Shown: positions 24,270 through 33,838, counted from the first letter of the stretch. The stretch is 64,000 bases of DNA from Chryseobacterium sp. Leaf404 (GCF_001424145.1 NZ_LMQM01000010.1:801606-865605); one strand, 5' to 3'. Notes: a model not told the origin generated them from the letters alone. Numbers and translations are program-made.

Positions 24270-25466
24270 TTAGGAAATCACTCCCAACTCCTTTCCTACT
24301 TTCTCAAAACCTGCAATTGCTTTATCCAAGTGTTCTCTGGTATGAGCCGCAGAAAGCTGAACTCTGATTCTCGCTTTTCCTTTGGGAACAACGGGATAGA
24401 AGAATCCGATTACGTAAATGCCTTCATCCATCAGCTTTTCAGCCATTTTCTGAGCCAAAGGTGCGTCGTACAGCATCACCGGAACAATCGCAGCATCACC
24501 ATCAGGAATATCAAAACCTTTGGATTTCATTTGAGTTCTGAAATATTCTGCATTTTCCATTACCTTGTCACGAAGCGATGTATCGTCTGAAATCATATCC
24601 AAAACTTTCAAAGCTGCCCCAACAATTCCGGGCGCCAATGAATTTGAGAATAAATACGGTCTCGAACGCTGTCTCAGCATATCGATGATTTCTTTTTTAC
24701 CCGACGTAAATCCACCCAAAGCACCGCCCAAAGCCTTCCCTAAAGTGGATGTAATGATGTCTACTCTACCCATTACTTCATTGGCTTCGTGTGTTCCACG
24801 ACCTGTTTTTCCGATAAAACCTGTTGCATGAGAATCGTCTACCATTACCAGAGCATCGTATTTATCTGCCAAATCGCAAACACCTTTTAAATCAGCAACA
24901 ATTCCGTCCATTGAAAAGACGCCGTCTGTAACGATGATTTTGAATCTGTGATTTTTTTCTGAAGCAGCAATTAATTGAGCTTCCAAATCTTCCATATTAT
25001 TATTTTTATAACGGTATCTCGCTGCTTTGCAAAGACGAACGCCGTCAATAATCGATGCGTGGTTCAATTCATCTGAAATAATCGCATCTTCTTCAGTAAA
25101 AAGTGGTTCGAAAACTCCGCCGTTGGCATCAAAACACGCTGCATACAAAATGGTATCTTCAAGACCTAAAAAGTCAGCAATTTTTTGCTCCAAATGCTTG
25201 TGAATATCCTGAGTTCCGCAGATAAAACGTACAGAAGACATCCCGTAACCGTGAGACTGTATCATTTCCTGAGATGCTTTTATCACATCAGGATTGTTTG
25301 ATAAACCAAGGTAATTGTTGGCACAGAAATTCAGAAGTTTCTTGCCGTTGGCTTCTATTTCGGCACTTTGCTGTGACGTGATGATTCTTTCCTTTTTAAA
25401 AAGACCATCAATTTCGATATTCTGTAATTCGTTCTGTAGGTTTTCAAGATACTTTCTAGAGATCAT
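24270..25466 (-). CDS. kbl: Glycine C-acetyltransferase (2-amino-3-ketobutyrate CoA ligase)
   Basis: A 398-residue PLP enzyme of the alpha-oxoamine synthase family. It shows [10 protein letters not shown] near residue 45, the family's [20 protein letters not shown] with the PLP-contacting Asp-His, and [15 protein letters not shown] carrying the Schiff-base lysine. The C-terminal [19 protein letters not shown] fits Kbl. It cleaves 2-amino-3-ketobutyrate from threonine breakdown into glycine and acetyl-CoA. No threonine dehydrogenase gene is adjacent. Serine palmitoyltransferase-like activity is the main alternative. Confidence 0.9.
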   Translation of the reverse strand: MISRKYLENLQNELQNIEIDGLFKKERIITSQQSAEIEANGKKLLNFCANNYLGLSNNPDVIKASQEMIQSHGYGMSSVRFICGTQDIHKHLEQKIADFLGLEDTILYAACFDANGGVFEPLFTEEDAIISDELNHASIIDGVRLCKAARYRYKNNNMEDLEAQLIAASEKNHRFKIIVTDGVFSMDGIVADLKGVCDLADKYDALVMVDDSHATGFIGKTGRGTHEANEVMGRVDIITSTLGKALGGALGGFTSGKKEIIDMLRQRSRPYLFSNSLAPGIVGAALKVLDMISDDTSLRDKVMENAEYFRTQMKSKGFDIPDGDAAIVPVMLYDAPLAQKMAEKLMDEGIYVIGFFYPVVPKGKARIRVQLSAAHTREHLDKAIAGFEKVGKELGVIS

Positions 25467-25498
25467 TTTTTGATAAATTTTAGGTGTGCTAATTTAAC

Positions 25499-25527
25499 AA
25501 AAAAGACCTCTGTGCGGAAGTCTTTGT
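25499..25527 (-). terminator. Terminator downstream of the broken lipoprotein gene
   Basis: AAAGAC and GTCTTT pair around CTCTGTGCGGAA, with a T run on the minus strand. Confidence 0.6.
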
Positions 25528-25547
25528 AAGTTTAATTTTTCTCTATC

Positions 25548-25941
25548 TTACTTCTGTCTTGTAAAAACAGCTTCTTTAAATGTATTTGCCCGGTTCACAC
25601 ATTTATCATCAACAGATGAAAAATGGATATTTTCTCCCATAATCTCAAAAGTGTAATTTCCTTTTGCACCTACTGCGCAGGGCGGTCCGCCGGAAACCTT
25701 TTCAAAAAAAATATCATTTCCATTTTGAGTCTATTTCATACTTTCAATCATCGCATCTTTTAAATAAGCTTCGCAATGTGTTTTGGTAAATTTCACCACA
25801 ATTTCATTCGGTTCGGGGATATTTGCCATCCCTTTCCAGGAGGTCTCTTCTAAAGATTTTGTTTTTTCGGAATTACAGGAGAGATTGAATCCCAACGACA
25901 GGAAAAAAAGCCGAAATAATTAATAATTTTAAAGTTTTCAT
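25548..25941 (-). pseudogene. Broken small lipoprotein gene (frameshift plus nonsense codon)
   Basis: The minus strand begins ATG AAA ACT TTA AAA TTA TTA at 25941 and runs into a seven-T run (A7 at 25903-25909). With six T the frame would read on as AFFLSLGFNLSC, a proper lipobox, and continue through CNSEKTKSLEETSWKGMANI. A second lesion is an in-frame TAG at 25733-25731 after AMIESMK. Past it the frame reads TQNGNDIFFEKVSGGPPCAV, later CVNRANTFKEAVFTRQK, and stops at 25548. The intact product would be about 130 residues, with three conserved-looking Cys in the mature part. I do not recognise the family. Confidence 0.82.
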
Positions 25942-26046
25942 AGTATTTTTTTTAAAATTAATTGAATAAAAATATAATTAATTTCTTTAAAAAACTATTT
26001 ATAGAAAAATTAAATTATTCCACAGCAAATCATTTGACTTTATAAA

Positions 26047-26724
26047 TTATTGATAATGCTGGAAAATTCCCCGATCGGAAGCCGTCCAGAATGCAGCTTT
26101 TTGTCCGGCAGCTTTCAGGGCATCATTTGACCACGTGTTGCAGGTGTACAGAAAACTGTAAGTTCCTTTTGCATCGTAGAAGGCATCATTATCATCGTAA
26201 ACTGCATCGGTTTTTATAAACATATAATTTCCTTTGGCATCTTTATCGAATTTAGCATCAACAAAATTCACCAAATCCTGATATTGTTTTTCAGAAATCA
26301 TTATTTTTTTGCAGTCGTCTGCTTCTTTCATTTCATTGTAAAAACTGCAGTGCATAGCAGATTCACTCAACCAGAAAGCTGCCTTGAAAGCCGTTGAAGC
26401 TTTAAGGTCTGCCCACGTTGGCGTATCCAGATAAAAACCCTTGTCACCCCATCCTATTCCCACATATTTATAGTCAGTTTTCTTTGATTTCACGTTTTCA
26501 AAACTGATTTTTTCGCTCCAGTCTTTAATATTATTTTTCACAGGCATCACAATATCTGTATGCACGCCGTTGGTGTAGATGTAGATCGGGATATTTTTAG
26601 GATCGTTGGTTTTCTTTTCTGAAATTTCAATGTATGGTAAAAGCCACGCCAACATAGCATAAAGGACAATAATACCTAACAATATTCCTATTACTTTTAA
26701 CAGAATAAAGATCATTTTTTTCAT
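26047..26724 (-). CDS. DUF2459/TIGR02117 family membrane-anchored protein
   Basis: A 225-residue protein with one N-terminal membrane helix (ILLKVIGILLGIIVLYAMLAWLLPYI) and a periplasmic domain bearing the TIGR02117 motifs: YIYTNGVHTDIVMPV, VGIGWGDKGFYLDTP, the conserved AMHCSFYN and the CNTWSNDALKAAGQKAAFWTASDRGIFQHY C-terminus. The conserved His-Thr-Asp, Cys and His residues suggest a papain-like hydrolase fold; the family's function is unknown. Confidence 0.87.
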   Translation of the reverse strand: MKKMIFILLKVIGILLGIIVLYAMLAWLLPYIEISEKKTNDPKNIPIYIYTNGVHTDIVMPVKNNIKDWSEKISFENVKSKKTDYKYVGIGWGDKGFYLDTPTWADLKASTAFKAAFWLSESAMHCSFYNEMKEADDCKKIMISEKQYQDLVNFVDAKFDKDAKGNYMFIKTDAVYDDNDAFYDAKGTYSFLYTCNTWSNDALKAAGQKAAFWTASDRGIFQHYQ

Positions 26725-26820
26725 CTTGAATTATTAATAAAATTTCACAAATAGTTTTACACGAAAAGTTTTGCGAAAAGATGAGAATTTTTTATCTTTA
26801 GAAAACAAATCTCCACAAAT

Positions 26821-26901
26821 ATGCAGAAAAAAAGCAAATCTCAGAAAAAATTTAAGTTAAGAGTGAAAATTGCGCCAAAAAGAAAGCAGACAAGACGCTG
26901 A
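26821..26901 (+). CDS. Possible 26-residue highly basic peptide
   Basis: ATG at 26821 to TGA at 26899 encodes 26 residues, of which 13 are Lys or Arg (it begins MQKKSKSQKKFK and ends PKRKQTRR), with no acidic residue. TATCTTTA, close to the -7 consensus, lies at 26793-26800, and a hairpin follows at 26968. The composition recalls small ribosome-associated or RNA-binding peptides. Such a short frame could also occur by chance in AT-rich DNA. The rest of the 424-base gap shows nothing more. Confidence 0.4.
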   Translation: MQKKSKSQKKFKLRVKIAPKRKQTRR

Positions 26902-26967
26902 TTTTTTTCTTACTTAATTCTTTACCTGGCCAGATAAATTCTTTTTTCTACGTTCTCTGAAAGGGAA

Positions 26968-26993
26968 CTGACAATATCAAAAAATATTGTCAG
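26968..26993. terminator. Hairpin CTGACAATAT/ATATTGTCAG
   Basis: A perfect 10-bp stem with a six-base loop (CAAAAA) precedes a T-rich stretch, in the gap before the gene at 27149. It may end the transcript of the 26-codon ORF. Confidence 0.55.
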
Positions 26994-27132
26994 GAATTTT
27001 AACCCCTTTTATTTTTACACAAAAAACTGTCTTTCAGCAGTTTTCAGGGAATTGTCTCCCTAAAAATCTCCGCAATAATCATTTTTAATATTTTTTTAAT
27101 CTTTAGTTTAAATTCAAAATTAAAGCATTATC

Positions 27133-27140
27133 TACCTTTG
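27133..27140 (+). promoter_or_regulatory. -7 promoter element at the head of the efflux cluster
   Basis: TACCTTTG fits TAnnTTTG and lies 8 bases before the ATG at 27149, so the transcript may be leaderless. Confidence 0.65.
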
Positions 27141-27148
27141 TCCCCGGA

Positions 27149-27607
27149 ATGAAAAGAAGTCTCTACCAATATTTTTTCTTTTTACTGCTTGTGATTCTGG
27201 CTTGCGGAGGCACGGGTTCTCTGCACAGTCGCAAACACGTCGCACAGGCATTTTCCAAAAAAGAGATTCCTACTTTCCGCAGTGCATCTGCAGAAAAAAA
27301 ACAGCATTCCCAACACAATAAATTTGCAGTTCCGCACAGAAGTTCTTCTCAATACACACGAGATTATCCTCAGCAGCAGAACATTTTAGGGGAACCGACA
27401 GACTATGATTCTGAGGAAGAAGATAGTTCTGAAACAGAATCCAATTCCGAACTTTCAAAAATTGCAAAAGCAGATCTGCGGACTGCCATTTTTGCATTTG
27501 TCAATACATTTCACACCAACAAAAGTGCGGTTTACTTTGCACATTCAGATTTTCAAAACTTTCCTGTAGATCCACTGTATATTCAGTACAGCGTTTTCAG
27601 ATTGTGA
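27149..27607 (+). CDS. Small putative lipoprotein upstream of the RND pump
   Basis: A 152-residue protein with a lipoprotein signal (YFFFLLLVILACGG; lipobox ILAC, Cys19). The middle is polar and low-complexity, with SQHNKF, SSSQYTRDY and a strongly acidic DYDSEEEDSSETESNSE stretch (about 84-100). The C-terminal 50 residues look folded (LRTAIFAFVNTFHTNKSAVYFAHSDF). I do not recognise the family. The gene has its own promoter and is 104 bases from the pump's adaptor gene in the same orientation, so they may be co-transcribed. Confidence 0.7.
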   Translation: MKRSLYQYFFFLLLVILACGGTGSLHSRKHVAQAFSKKEIPTFRSASAEKKQHSQHNKFAVPHRSSSQYTRDYPQQQNILGEPTDYDSEEEDSSETESNSELSKIAKADLRTAIFAFVNTFHTNKSAVYFAHSDFQNFPVDPLYIQYSVFRL

Positions 27608-27711
27608 TTTCATGAGTATTTTTTACTAAAACTTTCCTGCACATCAATATCTGGTGTCGCAGAAGTATTCTCAATTTATTTCAAATAATTTACCGTAAAA
27701 AAAACTTACTC

Positions 27712-28803
27712 ATGATAATGGTTAAGAAAAGTCTTATGTATGTAAGCATGTGTCTGTCTTTGGTTTTGGCAAGCTGTCATTCTGAAAAAGAGGAAAAAAC
27801 CGAAGCGACGACCTACAAAATTACAAGTCCTCTCGTACAGGACACACTCATCGATAAAGCCTACGTGGCGCAGATCCGTTCTATCAATCACATCGAGCTT
27901 CGGGCTCAGGAAAAAGGTTATATTCAAAAAGTGTACGTTGACGAAGGTCAGTTTGTACAGAAAGGTCAGATCCTTTTTAAAATTCAGGCAAATCTCTATC
28001 AGGCAGATGTAAGCAAAGCTCAGGCAGAAGCCAGATATTCGCAAATTGAATATCAAAACACTCAAAATCTTGCCGATAAAGATATTGTTGCTCCTCAGGA
28101 AAAGGCAATGGCAAAAGCAAGATACGAAAAAGCTCAGGCAGAAGTTGCCACGATGCAGACGCACCTTCAGTTTACAGAAATCCGTGCTCCGTTCAGCGGA
28201 ATCGTTGGTCGTTTTCACGTGAGAGTAGGAAGTCTTGTCGATGACGGTGATTTGATTACCGAACTTTCAGACAACAGCAAAATGTGGGTTTACTTTAATG
28301 TTCCTGAAGCTGAATATTTAAGCCAGTTGGGAAACAGTAAAAATGGAGAAAAGCTTCACGTAAAACTTCAGATGGCAAATGGTGAAATGTTTCCGCAGGA
28401 AGGAATCGTGGAAACCATCGAATCAGATTTCGACAATGAAACCGGAAATATCGCCTACAGAGCAACATTTTTAAACCCAGAAAAACTCCTGCGTTACGGA
28501 CAGACCGGAAACATCATGATCACCACTCCATTCAAAAATGCGATGTTGATTCCTCAAAAAGCAACTTATGAAGAGCTTGAGAAAAAATACGTGTACGTCA
28601 TCACAAAAGACAACGTTGTAAAAGCCCGTGAAATCAAGGTTGCTGCAGAACTTCCGCATATCTACGTCGTACAGTCCGGATTGCAGAAAGATGACAGAAT
28701 TTTACTGGAAGGTTTGAGAATGGTTTCAGAAAACCAGAAAATCAAAACCCAGTTCATCGCTCCACAGAAAGTATTGTCAAATCTTGATCTGTACGCAGAG
28801 TAA
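27712..28803 (+). CDS. RND efflux membrane fusion (adaptor) lipoprotein
   Basis: A 363-residue HlyD/AcrA-family adaptor with lipobox LVLASC (Cys21). It has a first lipoyl half SINHIELRAQEKGYIQKVYVDEGQFVQKGQILFKI, a helical hairpin rich in QAEARYSQIEYQ, and a second lipoyl half FTEIRAPFSGIVGRFHVRVGSLVDDGDLI. It bridges the inner membrane pump and the outer membrane channel. Translation may start at the ATG at 27712 or at 27718 (ATG ATA ATG). The permease gene follows after 15 bases. Confidence 0.93.
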   Translation: MIMVKKSLMYVSMCLSLVLASCHSEKEEKTEATTYKITSPLVQDTLIDKAYVAQIRSINHIELRAQEKGYIQKVYVDEGQFVQKGQILFKIQANLYQADVSKAQAEARYSQIEYQNTQNLADKDIVAPQEKAMAKARYEKAQAEVATMQTHLQFTEIRAPFSGIVGRFHVRVGSLVDDGDLITELSDNSKMWVYFNVPEAEYLSQLGNSKNGEKLHVKLQMANGEMFPQEGIVETIESDFDNETGNIAYRATFLNPEKLLRYGQTGNIMITTPFKNAMLIPQKATYEELEKKYVYVITKDNVVKAREIKVAAELPHIYVVQSGLQKDDRILLEGLRMVSENQKIKTQFIAPQKVLSNLDLYAE

Positions 28804-28818
28804 CCAAATCAGAAAATC

Positions 28819-31800
28819 ATGTTTAAAAAAATAATACACAGACCGGTATTTGCAATAGTAATATCGGTGATCATCCTCTTTGTAGGTGGTCTTTCTATAA
28901 AACAGCTTCCCACTGAACAGTTTCCGCAGATTGCCCCGACTACCGTTGCTGTAACTATAGCTTATCCAGGTTCAAGTGCTGATGTCTTGGTTAAATCTTC
29001 TTTAATTACCATAGAAAACGCCATCAATGGAGTCCAGGGAATGCGTTATGTAACGAGTGACGCAACAAGTGCCGGTGAAGCTACCGTCAACGTAGTTTTT
29101 GAGCCGGGAACAGATCCCAACCAGGCGGTAGTTTTGGTTAAAACAAGAATTGATCAGGTGATGCCGCTTCTTCCTATTTTGGTACAGAAAGAAGGTGTTG
29201 TGGTAAACCCGATTCAACCAAGTATGTTGATGTATGTGAATCTTTACAGCAAAAACAAAAGCATGGACGAAAAGTTTCTTTACAACTATGCTACAGTCAA
29301 TATTATTCCTGAAATCAACCGTATTCACGGGATTGCAAAATCCCAGATTTTGGGAAGCCGAAGATATGCGATGCGTATCTGGCTTAATCCCGACAGAATG
29401 CGTGCTTATGATATTTCGACGGATGAAGTGATGAAGGCTATTGGCGAACAGAGCATCATCGGACGTCCCGGAAGAATTGGGCAAAGTTCGGGAATTGAAG
29501 CCCAGTCTTTAGAATATGTTCTAACCTACAAAGGTCAGTACAACACTCCTGAACAGTACGAAAACATTATCGTACGAGCCAATTCTGAAGGTGAAAATGT
29601 AAAATTAAAAGACGTTGGAAAAGTTGAGCTGGGAAGTGAATTTTTTGATATTTATTCTAATCTTGACGGTCATCCTTCCGCTTCAATCGTTTTAAAGCAA
29701 AACTACGGAAGTAATGCCAATGACGTTATTAAAGAGGTAAAAGCCAAACTTGAAGAAATGCGTCCGAACTTCCCACCAGGCGTAGATTACAAAGTTTCTT
29801 ACGACGTTTCTCAGTTTCTTGATGCTTCTATTGAGCAGGTTGTTCATACCTTGAGAGATGCATTTATCCTGGTTGCCATCGTGGTTTTCATCTTTTTAGG
29901 TGACTGGAGATCAACTCTGATTCCCATTATCGCCGTGCCGGTTTCATTAATTGGAGCATTCTTTTTCATTCAGTTGTGTGGATTATCAATAAACTTAGTA
30001 ACACTTTTCGCACTGGTTTTAGCCATCGGAATTGTGGTGGATGATGCCATCGTCGTCGTCGAAGCCGTTCACGCGAAAATGGAAGAGAAACATCTCACAC
30101 CGTATCTGGCTGTAAAAGAAGTAATGGGAGAAATTTCGGGAGCGATTATCGCAATTACTGCAGTAATGGTTTCGGTATTCTTACCGATTTCATTTATGAC
30201 AGGACCTGTGGGAACTTTCTACCGTCAGTTTTCAATAACGATGGCGAGCGCAATTGTGATTTCAGCAGTAGTTGCTTTAACGCTTACTCCTGTTCTTGCA
30301 GCAATGATTTTAAAGAATAATCACGGTCAGGAAAAGAAAAAGAATCTCTTCACAAAATTTATAGATTCTTTCAACAGAGGTTTTGATAAACTGACAGGAA
30401 AATACACTTCATTCCTGAGAAAAATTGTGAGCCGAAAAGGACTTACCTGGGGAATTCTTGCCGTTTTCTGTGTTGGAATATTTATCGAAAACAAAACGTT
30501 ACCGGGAGGATTTATCCCAAGCGAAGATCAGGGAACCATTTATGCGATTATCCAGACGCCGCCGGGTTCTACTTTAGAGCAGACCAATAAGGTTTCGAGA
30601 GATTTACAGGCCATCTGTATGAAAGTTGACGGTGTAGAATCTGTTTCTTCACTTGCCGGTTACGAAATTATGACGGAAGGTCGTGGTTCGAATGCCGGAA
30701 CGTGTCTGATCAACCTGAAAACATGGGGCGACCGTGAGCATTCTGTGAAAGAAGTAATGGAAGAAATGGAAGAAAAAACCAAAGGCCTGGGCGCCACTAT
30801 TGAATTCTTTGAACCTCCTGCTGTTCCCGGTTTTGGATCGTCTGGCGGTTTTTCGATGAGACTTTTAGACATGAACAGAACTACAGATTATCAGGATTTT
30901 GATAAAGTTAATAAATCTTTCATTAAAGAACTTAAAAAGAGAAAAGAACTGACCGGAGTTTTCACTTTTTTCGCAGCCAACTATCCGCAATATGAATTGG
31001 TTTTCGATAATAATGCAGCGATGCAGAAAGGCGTTTCTATAGGAAAAGCGATGGAAAACCTGAATATTTTAGTGGGAAGTACCTACGAACAGGGCTTCAT
31101 CAGATTCGGGCAATTCTTCAAAGTTTATGTACAATCCGGGCCGGAATTCAGAAAACTGCCTACAGATATTTTAAATCTTTATGTAAAAAACGACAGAGAC
31201 GAAATGGTTCCCTACTCCGCCTTTATGAGCATGAAAAAAACGCAGGGTCCGAACGAAATCACACGCTACAACATGTACAATTCCGCAGCGATTCGTGGAC
31301 TACCTTCTGATGGTTACACTACCGCAGATGCAATTAAAGCAATCAATGAAGTAGCCGCAAAAAATTTACCTCACGGTTATAAAGTGGCTTGGGAAGGACT
31401 TTCTTTTGACGAAGCTAAAAAAGGAAATGAATCTGTCTACGTCTTTTTAGTCGTTCTGATTTTCGTTTATCTGGTTTTGGCGGCGCAGTACGAAAGTTTT
31501 ATTCTTCCGTTTGCCGTGATTTTATCGCTACCCGTCGGAATTTTCGGTTCCTTCTTTTTACTTAAAGCGATGGGACTTCAGAACGATATTTACGCACAGG
31601 TCGGGCTCATCATGTTGATTGGTCTCCTGGGTAAAAATGCAGTTCTAATCGTAGAATTTGCCGTCCATAAAAGGCAGGAAGGACTATCCATTTTTGAAGC
31701 AGCAATCGAAGGATCGAAAGCACGTTTCAGACCAATTTTAATGACCTCATTTGCATTTATTGCTGGTTTGATTCCCCTAATCTTTGCACACGGAGCGGGA

Positions 31801-31980
31801 GCCATAGGAAATCACACCATCGGAGCATCTGCAATGGGCGGAATGGTTTTCGGAACCGTGCTCGGCGTTGTCATCATTCCTGGATTATACTATATTTTCG
31901 GAAAAATGGCTGATGGCAGAAAGATGATTAAAAATGAAGAATCATTACCTCTAACAGATGATATGATCCATTATGAATAA
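28819..31980 (+). CDS. RND multidrug efflux permease (AcrB/HAE1 family)
   Basis: A 1053-residue inner membrane pump. The N-terminus KKIIHRPVFAIVISVIILFVGGLSIKQLPTEQFPQIAPT is typical of HAE1 RND pumps. The TM4 proton-relay pair appears in ALVLAIGIVVDDAIVVVEAVH (residues about 400-420), followed by large porter loops and the second repeat with GLIMLIGLLGKNAVLIVEFA. The length is that of AcrB. Substrates cannot be read from the sequence. Its stop overlaps the start of the channel gene by 8 bases. Confidence 0.95.
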   Translation: MFKKIIHRPVFAIVISVIILFVGGLSIKQLPTEQFPQIAPTTVAVTIAYPGSSADVLVKSSLITIENAINGVQGMRYVTSDATSAGEATVNVVFEPGTDPNQAVVLVKTRIDQVMPLLPILVQKEGVVVNPIQPSMLMYVNLYSKNKSMDEKFLYNYATVNIIPEINRIHGIAKSQILGSRRYAMRIWLNPDRMRAYDISTDEVMKAIGEQSIIGRPGRIGQSSGIEAQSLEYVLTYKGQYNTPEQYENIIVRANSEGENVKLKDVGKVELGSEFFDIYSNLDGHPSASIVLKQNYGSNANDVIKEVKAKLEEMRPNFPPGVDYKVSYDVSQFLDASIEQVVHTLRDAFILVAIVVFIFLGDWRSTLIPIIAVPVSLIGAFFFIQLCGLSINLVTLFALVLAIGIVVDDAIVVVEAVHAKMEEKHLTPYLAVKEVMGEISGAIIAITAVMVSVFLPISFMTGPVGTFYRQFSITMASAIVISAVVALTLTPVLAAMILKNNHGQEKKKNLFTKFIDSFNRGFDKLTGKYTSFLRKIVSRKGLTWGILAVFCVGIFIENKTLPGGFIPSEDQGTIYAIIQTPPGSTLEQTNKVSRDLQAICMKVDGVESVSSLAGYEIMTEGRGSNAGTCLINLKTWGDREHSVKEVMEEMEEKTKGLGATIEFFEPPAVPGFGSSGGFSMRLLDMNRTTDYQDFDKVNKSFIKELKKRKELTGVFTFFAANYPQYELVFDNNAAMQKGVSIGKAMENLNILVGSTYEQGFIRFGQFFKVYVQSGPEFRKLPTDILNLYVKNDRDEMVPYSAFMSMKKTQGPNEITRYNMYNSAAIRGLPSDGYTTADAIKAINEVAAKNLPHGYKVAWEGLSFDEAKKGNESVYVFLVVLIFVYLVLAAQYESFILPFAVILSLPVGIFGSFFLLKAMGLQNDIYAQVGLIMLIGLLGKNAVLIVEFAVHKRQEGLSIFEAAIEGSKARFRPILMTSFAFIAGLIPLIFAHGAGAIGNHTIGASAMGGMVFGTVLGVVIIPGLYYIFGKMADGRKMIKNEESLPLTDDMIHYE

Positions 31981-33442
31981 GAAAAACATATATAAAAACG
32001 CAGGTCTTGCAGTCCTGATGTTAAGTTTAGCTGCCTGCAAACCGATGGAAGTTGCGAAGCATGTTGAAAACAAAAACGTTCCGGAAAACTTCGGGACAGC
32101 AGTGAGCGACAGCACCAACACCGGAAAACTAAGCTGGAAAGAATATTTCGCTGACGAAAAACTGCAGAGTTTAATTGAAACAGCCTTGCAAAACAATCAG
32201 GAACTGAATATCACTCTTCAGGAAGTGGAAATGTCGAGAAATGAAATCCGTGCGAGAAAAGGAGAATATTTACCTTTTGTTGGCGGAAAAGCCGGAGCTG
32301 GCGTCGACAAAGTGGGTCGCTACACCAACATTGGCGCCATGGAAGCGAATACGGAAATCAGACCCGGAAAAGAAATGCCGGAACCACTTTTTGATTTCGG
32401 AATCGGTGCTTATGCCCATTGGGAAACCGATATTTGGGGTAAACTTCATAATGCAACGAGAGCACAGGTTCAGAAATACCTTTCAACGGTTGAGGGACGA
32501 AATTTTATGGTCACCAATATTATTTCTGAAATCGCCAATTCTTATTACGAACTTTTGGCCCTTGATAATGAATTAAAGATTCTGGAGCAAAATATTAAAA
32601 TTCAGAATGATGCTTTTCGTGTTGTGAAAATTTTAAAACAAAATGCCAGAGGAAACGAGCTTGCCGTAAAAAGATTTGAAGCTCAGGTTTTGAAAACGCA
32701 AAGTATGCAGTTTGAAATCCGTCAGAAAATCACGGAGACTGAAAACAAGATTAATTATCTGGTTGGAAGATTTCCTCAGCATGTAGAGCGTTCTGAAGAT
32801 CAGTTTGATAATCTTGTGCCACAGACTGTTTTTGCAGGAGTTCCATCAGATCTACTGGAAAACAGAGCAGATATCAAACAGGCTGAATTCCAGCTGGCAG
32901 CATCAAAATTTGATGTGAAATCTGCAAAAGCGAGATTTTATCCTTCATTAGATATTACTGCCGGAGTTGGTTTTAATGCTTACAATCCTGCTTATCTGTT
33001 CGATATTAAATCTTTGATTTTTAATCTTGTAGGCGACCTCACTGCACCGATTATTAACAGAAATGCGATAAAAGCGGGTTATGCGAATGCCAATGCGAGA
33101 CAGATCCAGGCAGCATTTGAGTATGAGCAGAAAATACTGAATGCTTATGTGGAAGTAACCAATCAGCTTTCTAATATCAAAAATCTGCAGAGCAGTTATG
33201 AGCTGAAATCTCAGGAAGTGGACGCTTTAACCAAGTCTATTGACATTTCAAATGACCTTTTCAAATACGCAAGAGCCGATTATATGGAAGTTTTACTTAC
33301 CCAAAGAGATGCGCTTGAAGCTAAGTTTGAACTGGTAGAAACTAAAGTTGAACAGCTGAAGGCAACTGTAAATTTATACAGAAGTTTAGGTGGCGGATGG
33401 GATCAGCAACCCGTTCAGAACCCGAACATTATCAAAAGGTAA
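31973..33442 (+). CDS. NodT-family outer membrane efflux lipoprotein
   Basis: A 489-residue TolC-like channel with lipobox SLAAC (Cys22). Two outer-membrane-efflux repeats follow: SWKEYFADEKLQSLIETALQNNQELNI at the start of the first, and DLLENRADIKQAEFQLAASKFDVKSAKARFYPSLDITAG at the second, with coiled-coil helices between. It completes the tripartite pump. The gene overlaps the permease gene by 8 bases, which implies translational coupling. Confidence 0.94.
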   Translation: MNKKNIYKNAGLAVLMLSLAACKPMEVAKHVENKNVPENFGTAVSDSTNTGKLSWKEYFADEKLQSLIETALQNNQELNITLQEVEMSRNEIRARKGEYLPFVGGKAGAGVDKVGRYTNIGAMEANTEIRPGKEMPEPLFDFGIGAYAHWETDIWGKLHNATRAQVQKYLSTVEGRNFMVTNIISEIANSYYELLALDNELKILEQNIKIQNDAFRVVKILKQNARGNELAVKRFEAQVLKTQSMQFEIRQKITETENKINYLVGRFPQHVERSEDQFDNLVPQTVFAGVPSDLLENRADIKQAEFQLAASKFDVKSAKARFYPSLDITAGVGFNAYNPAYLFDIKSLIFNLVGDLTAPIINRNAIKAGYANANARQIQAAFEYEQKILNAYVEVTNQLSNIKNLQSSYELKSQEVDALTKSIDISNDLFKYARADYMEVLLTQRDALEAKFELVETKVEQLKATVNLYRSLGGGWDQQPVQNPNIIKR

Positions 33443-33502
33443 TTTCATCATTATCATTGTTTTTTTTTCGTAGCTGTCCTGATGTATTGGGGCAGCTTTT
33501 TT

Positions 33503-33714
33503 ATGTTCTTTTGTCTTGAAACAAAAGAACCAAAAGTTCAAGACTTGGAAACTGCGGCTAAAATTTCAAATTATTTTCTAAAATTTCCAAACTCGGCCGG
33601 AAACAACGTCTTGAAATCATTAAGAAATATTTTTGCCGCCACTCAAACAGTGGAAATTTCTTAACGAAAATAATTCAAAATTTCTTAACGCCTTCGCTTC
33701 CTATGTCGTTAAAA
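33503..33714 (+). repeat. Dispersed structured element, copy 1
   Basis: This segment runs from TATGTTCTTTTGTCTTGAA to TTCCTATGTCGTT and aligns over its length with 53360-53588. It has the hairpin TTCTTTTGT/ACAAAAGAA, the competing pair GTCTTGAA/TTCAAGAC, the small hairpin CCACT-caaac-AGTGG (33639-33653) and two TTTCTTAACG copies. It fills most of the 396-base gap after the efflux operon. No intact ORF or transposase is present. Confidence 0.85.
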
Positions 33715-33838
33715 CTACGTGAAAAGACTTGAGAATTTGAATCTTATATACTAAACTATATTTACACCTCACTTAAAATTTGCTCGTAAACCCTTAATAA
33801 AACTTAAGAATTTAATGACCTTAATGGTTTAAAATTAT

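Noticed and set aside
27706-28218. 170-codon ORF antisense to the RND adaptor gene
   Set aside because: The sense frame is a clear HlyD-type adaptor and the antisense frame has no recognisable features.
29002-29484. 160-codon ORF antisense to the RND permease gene
   Set aside because: It is a shadow of the conserved permease; no promoter or domain was seen.
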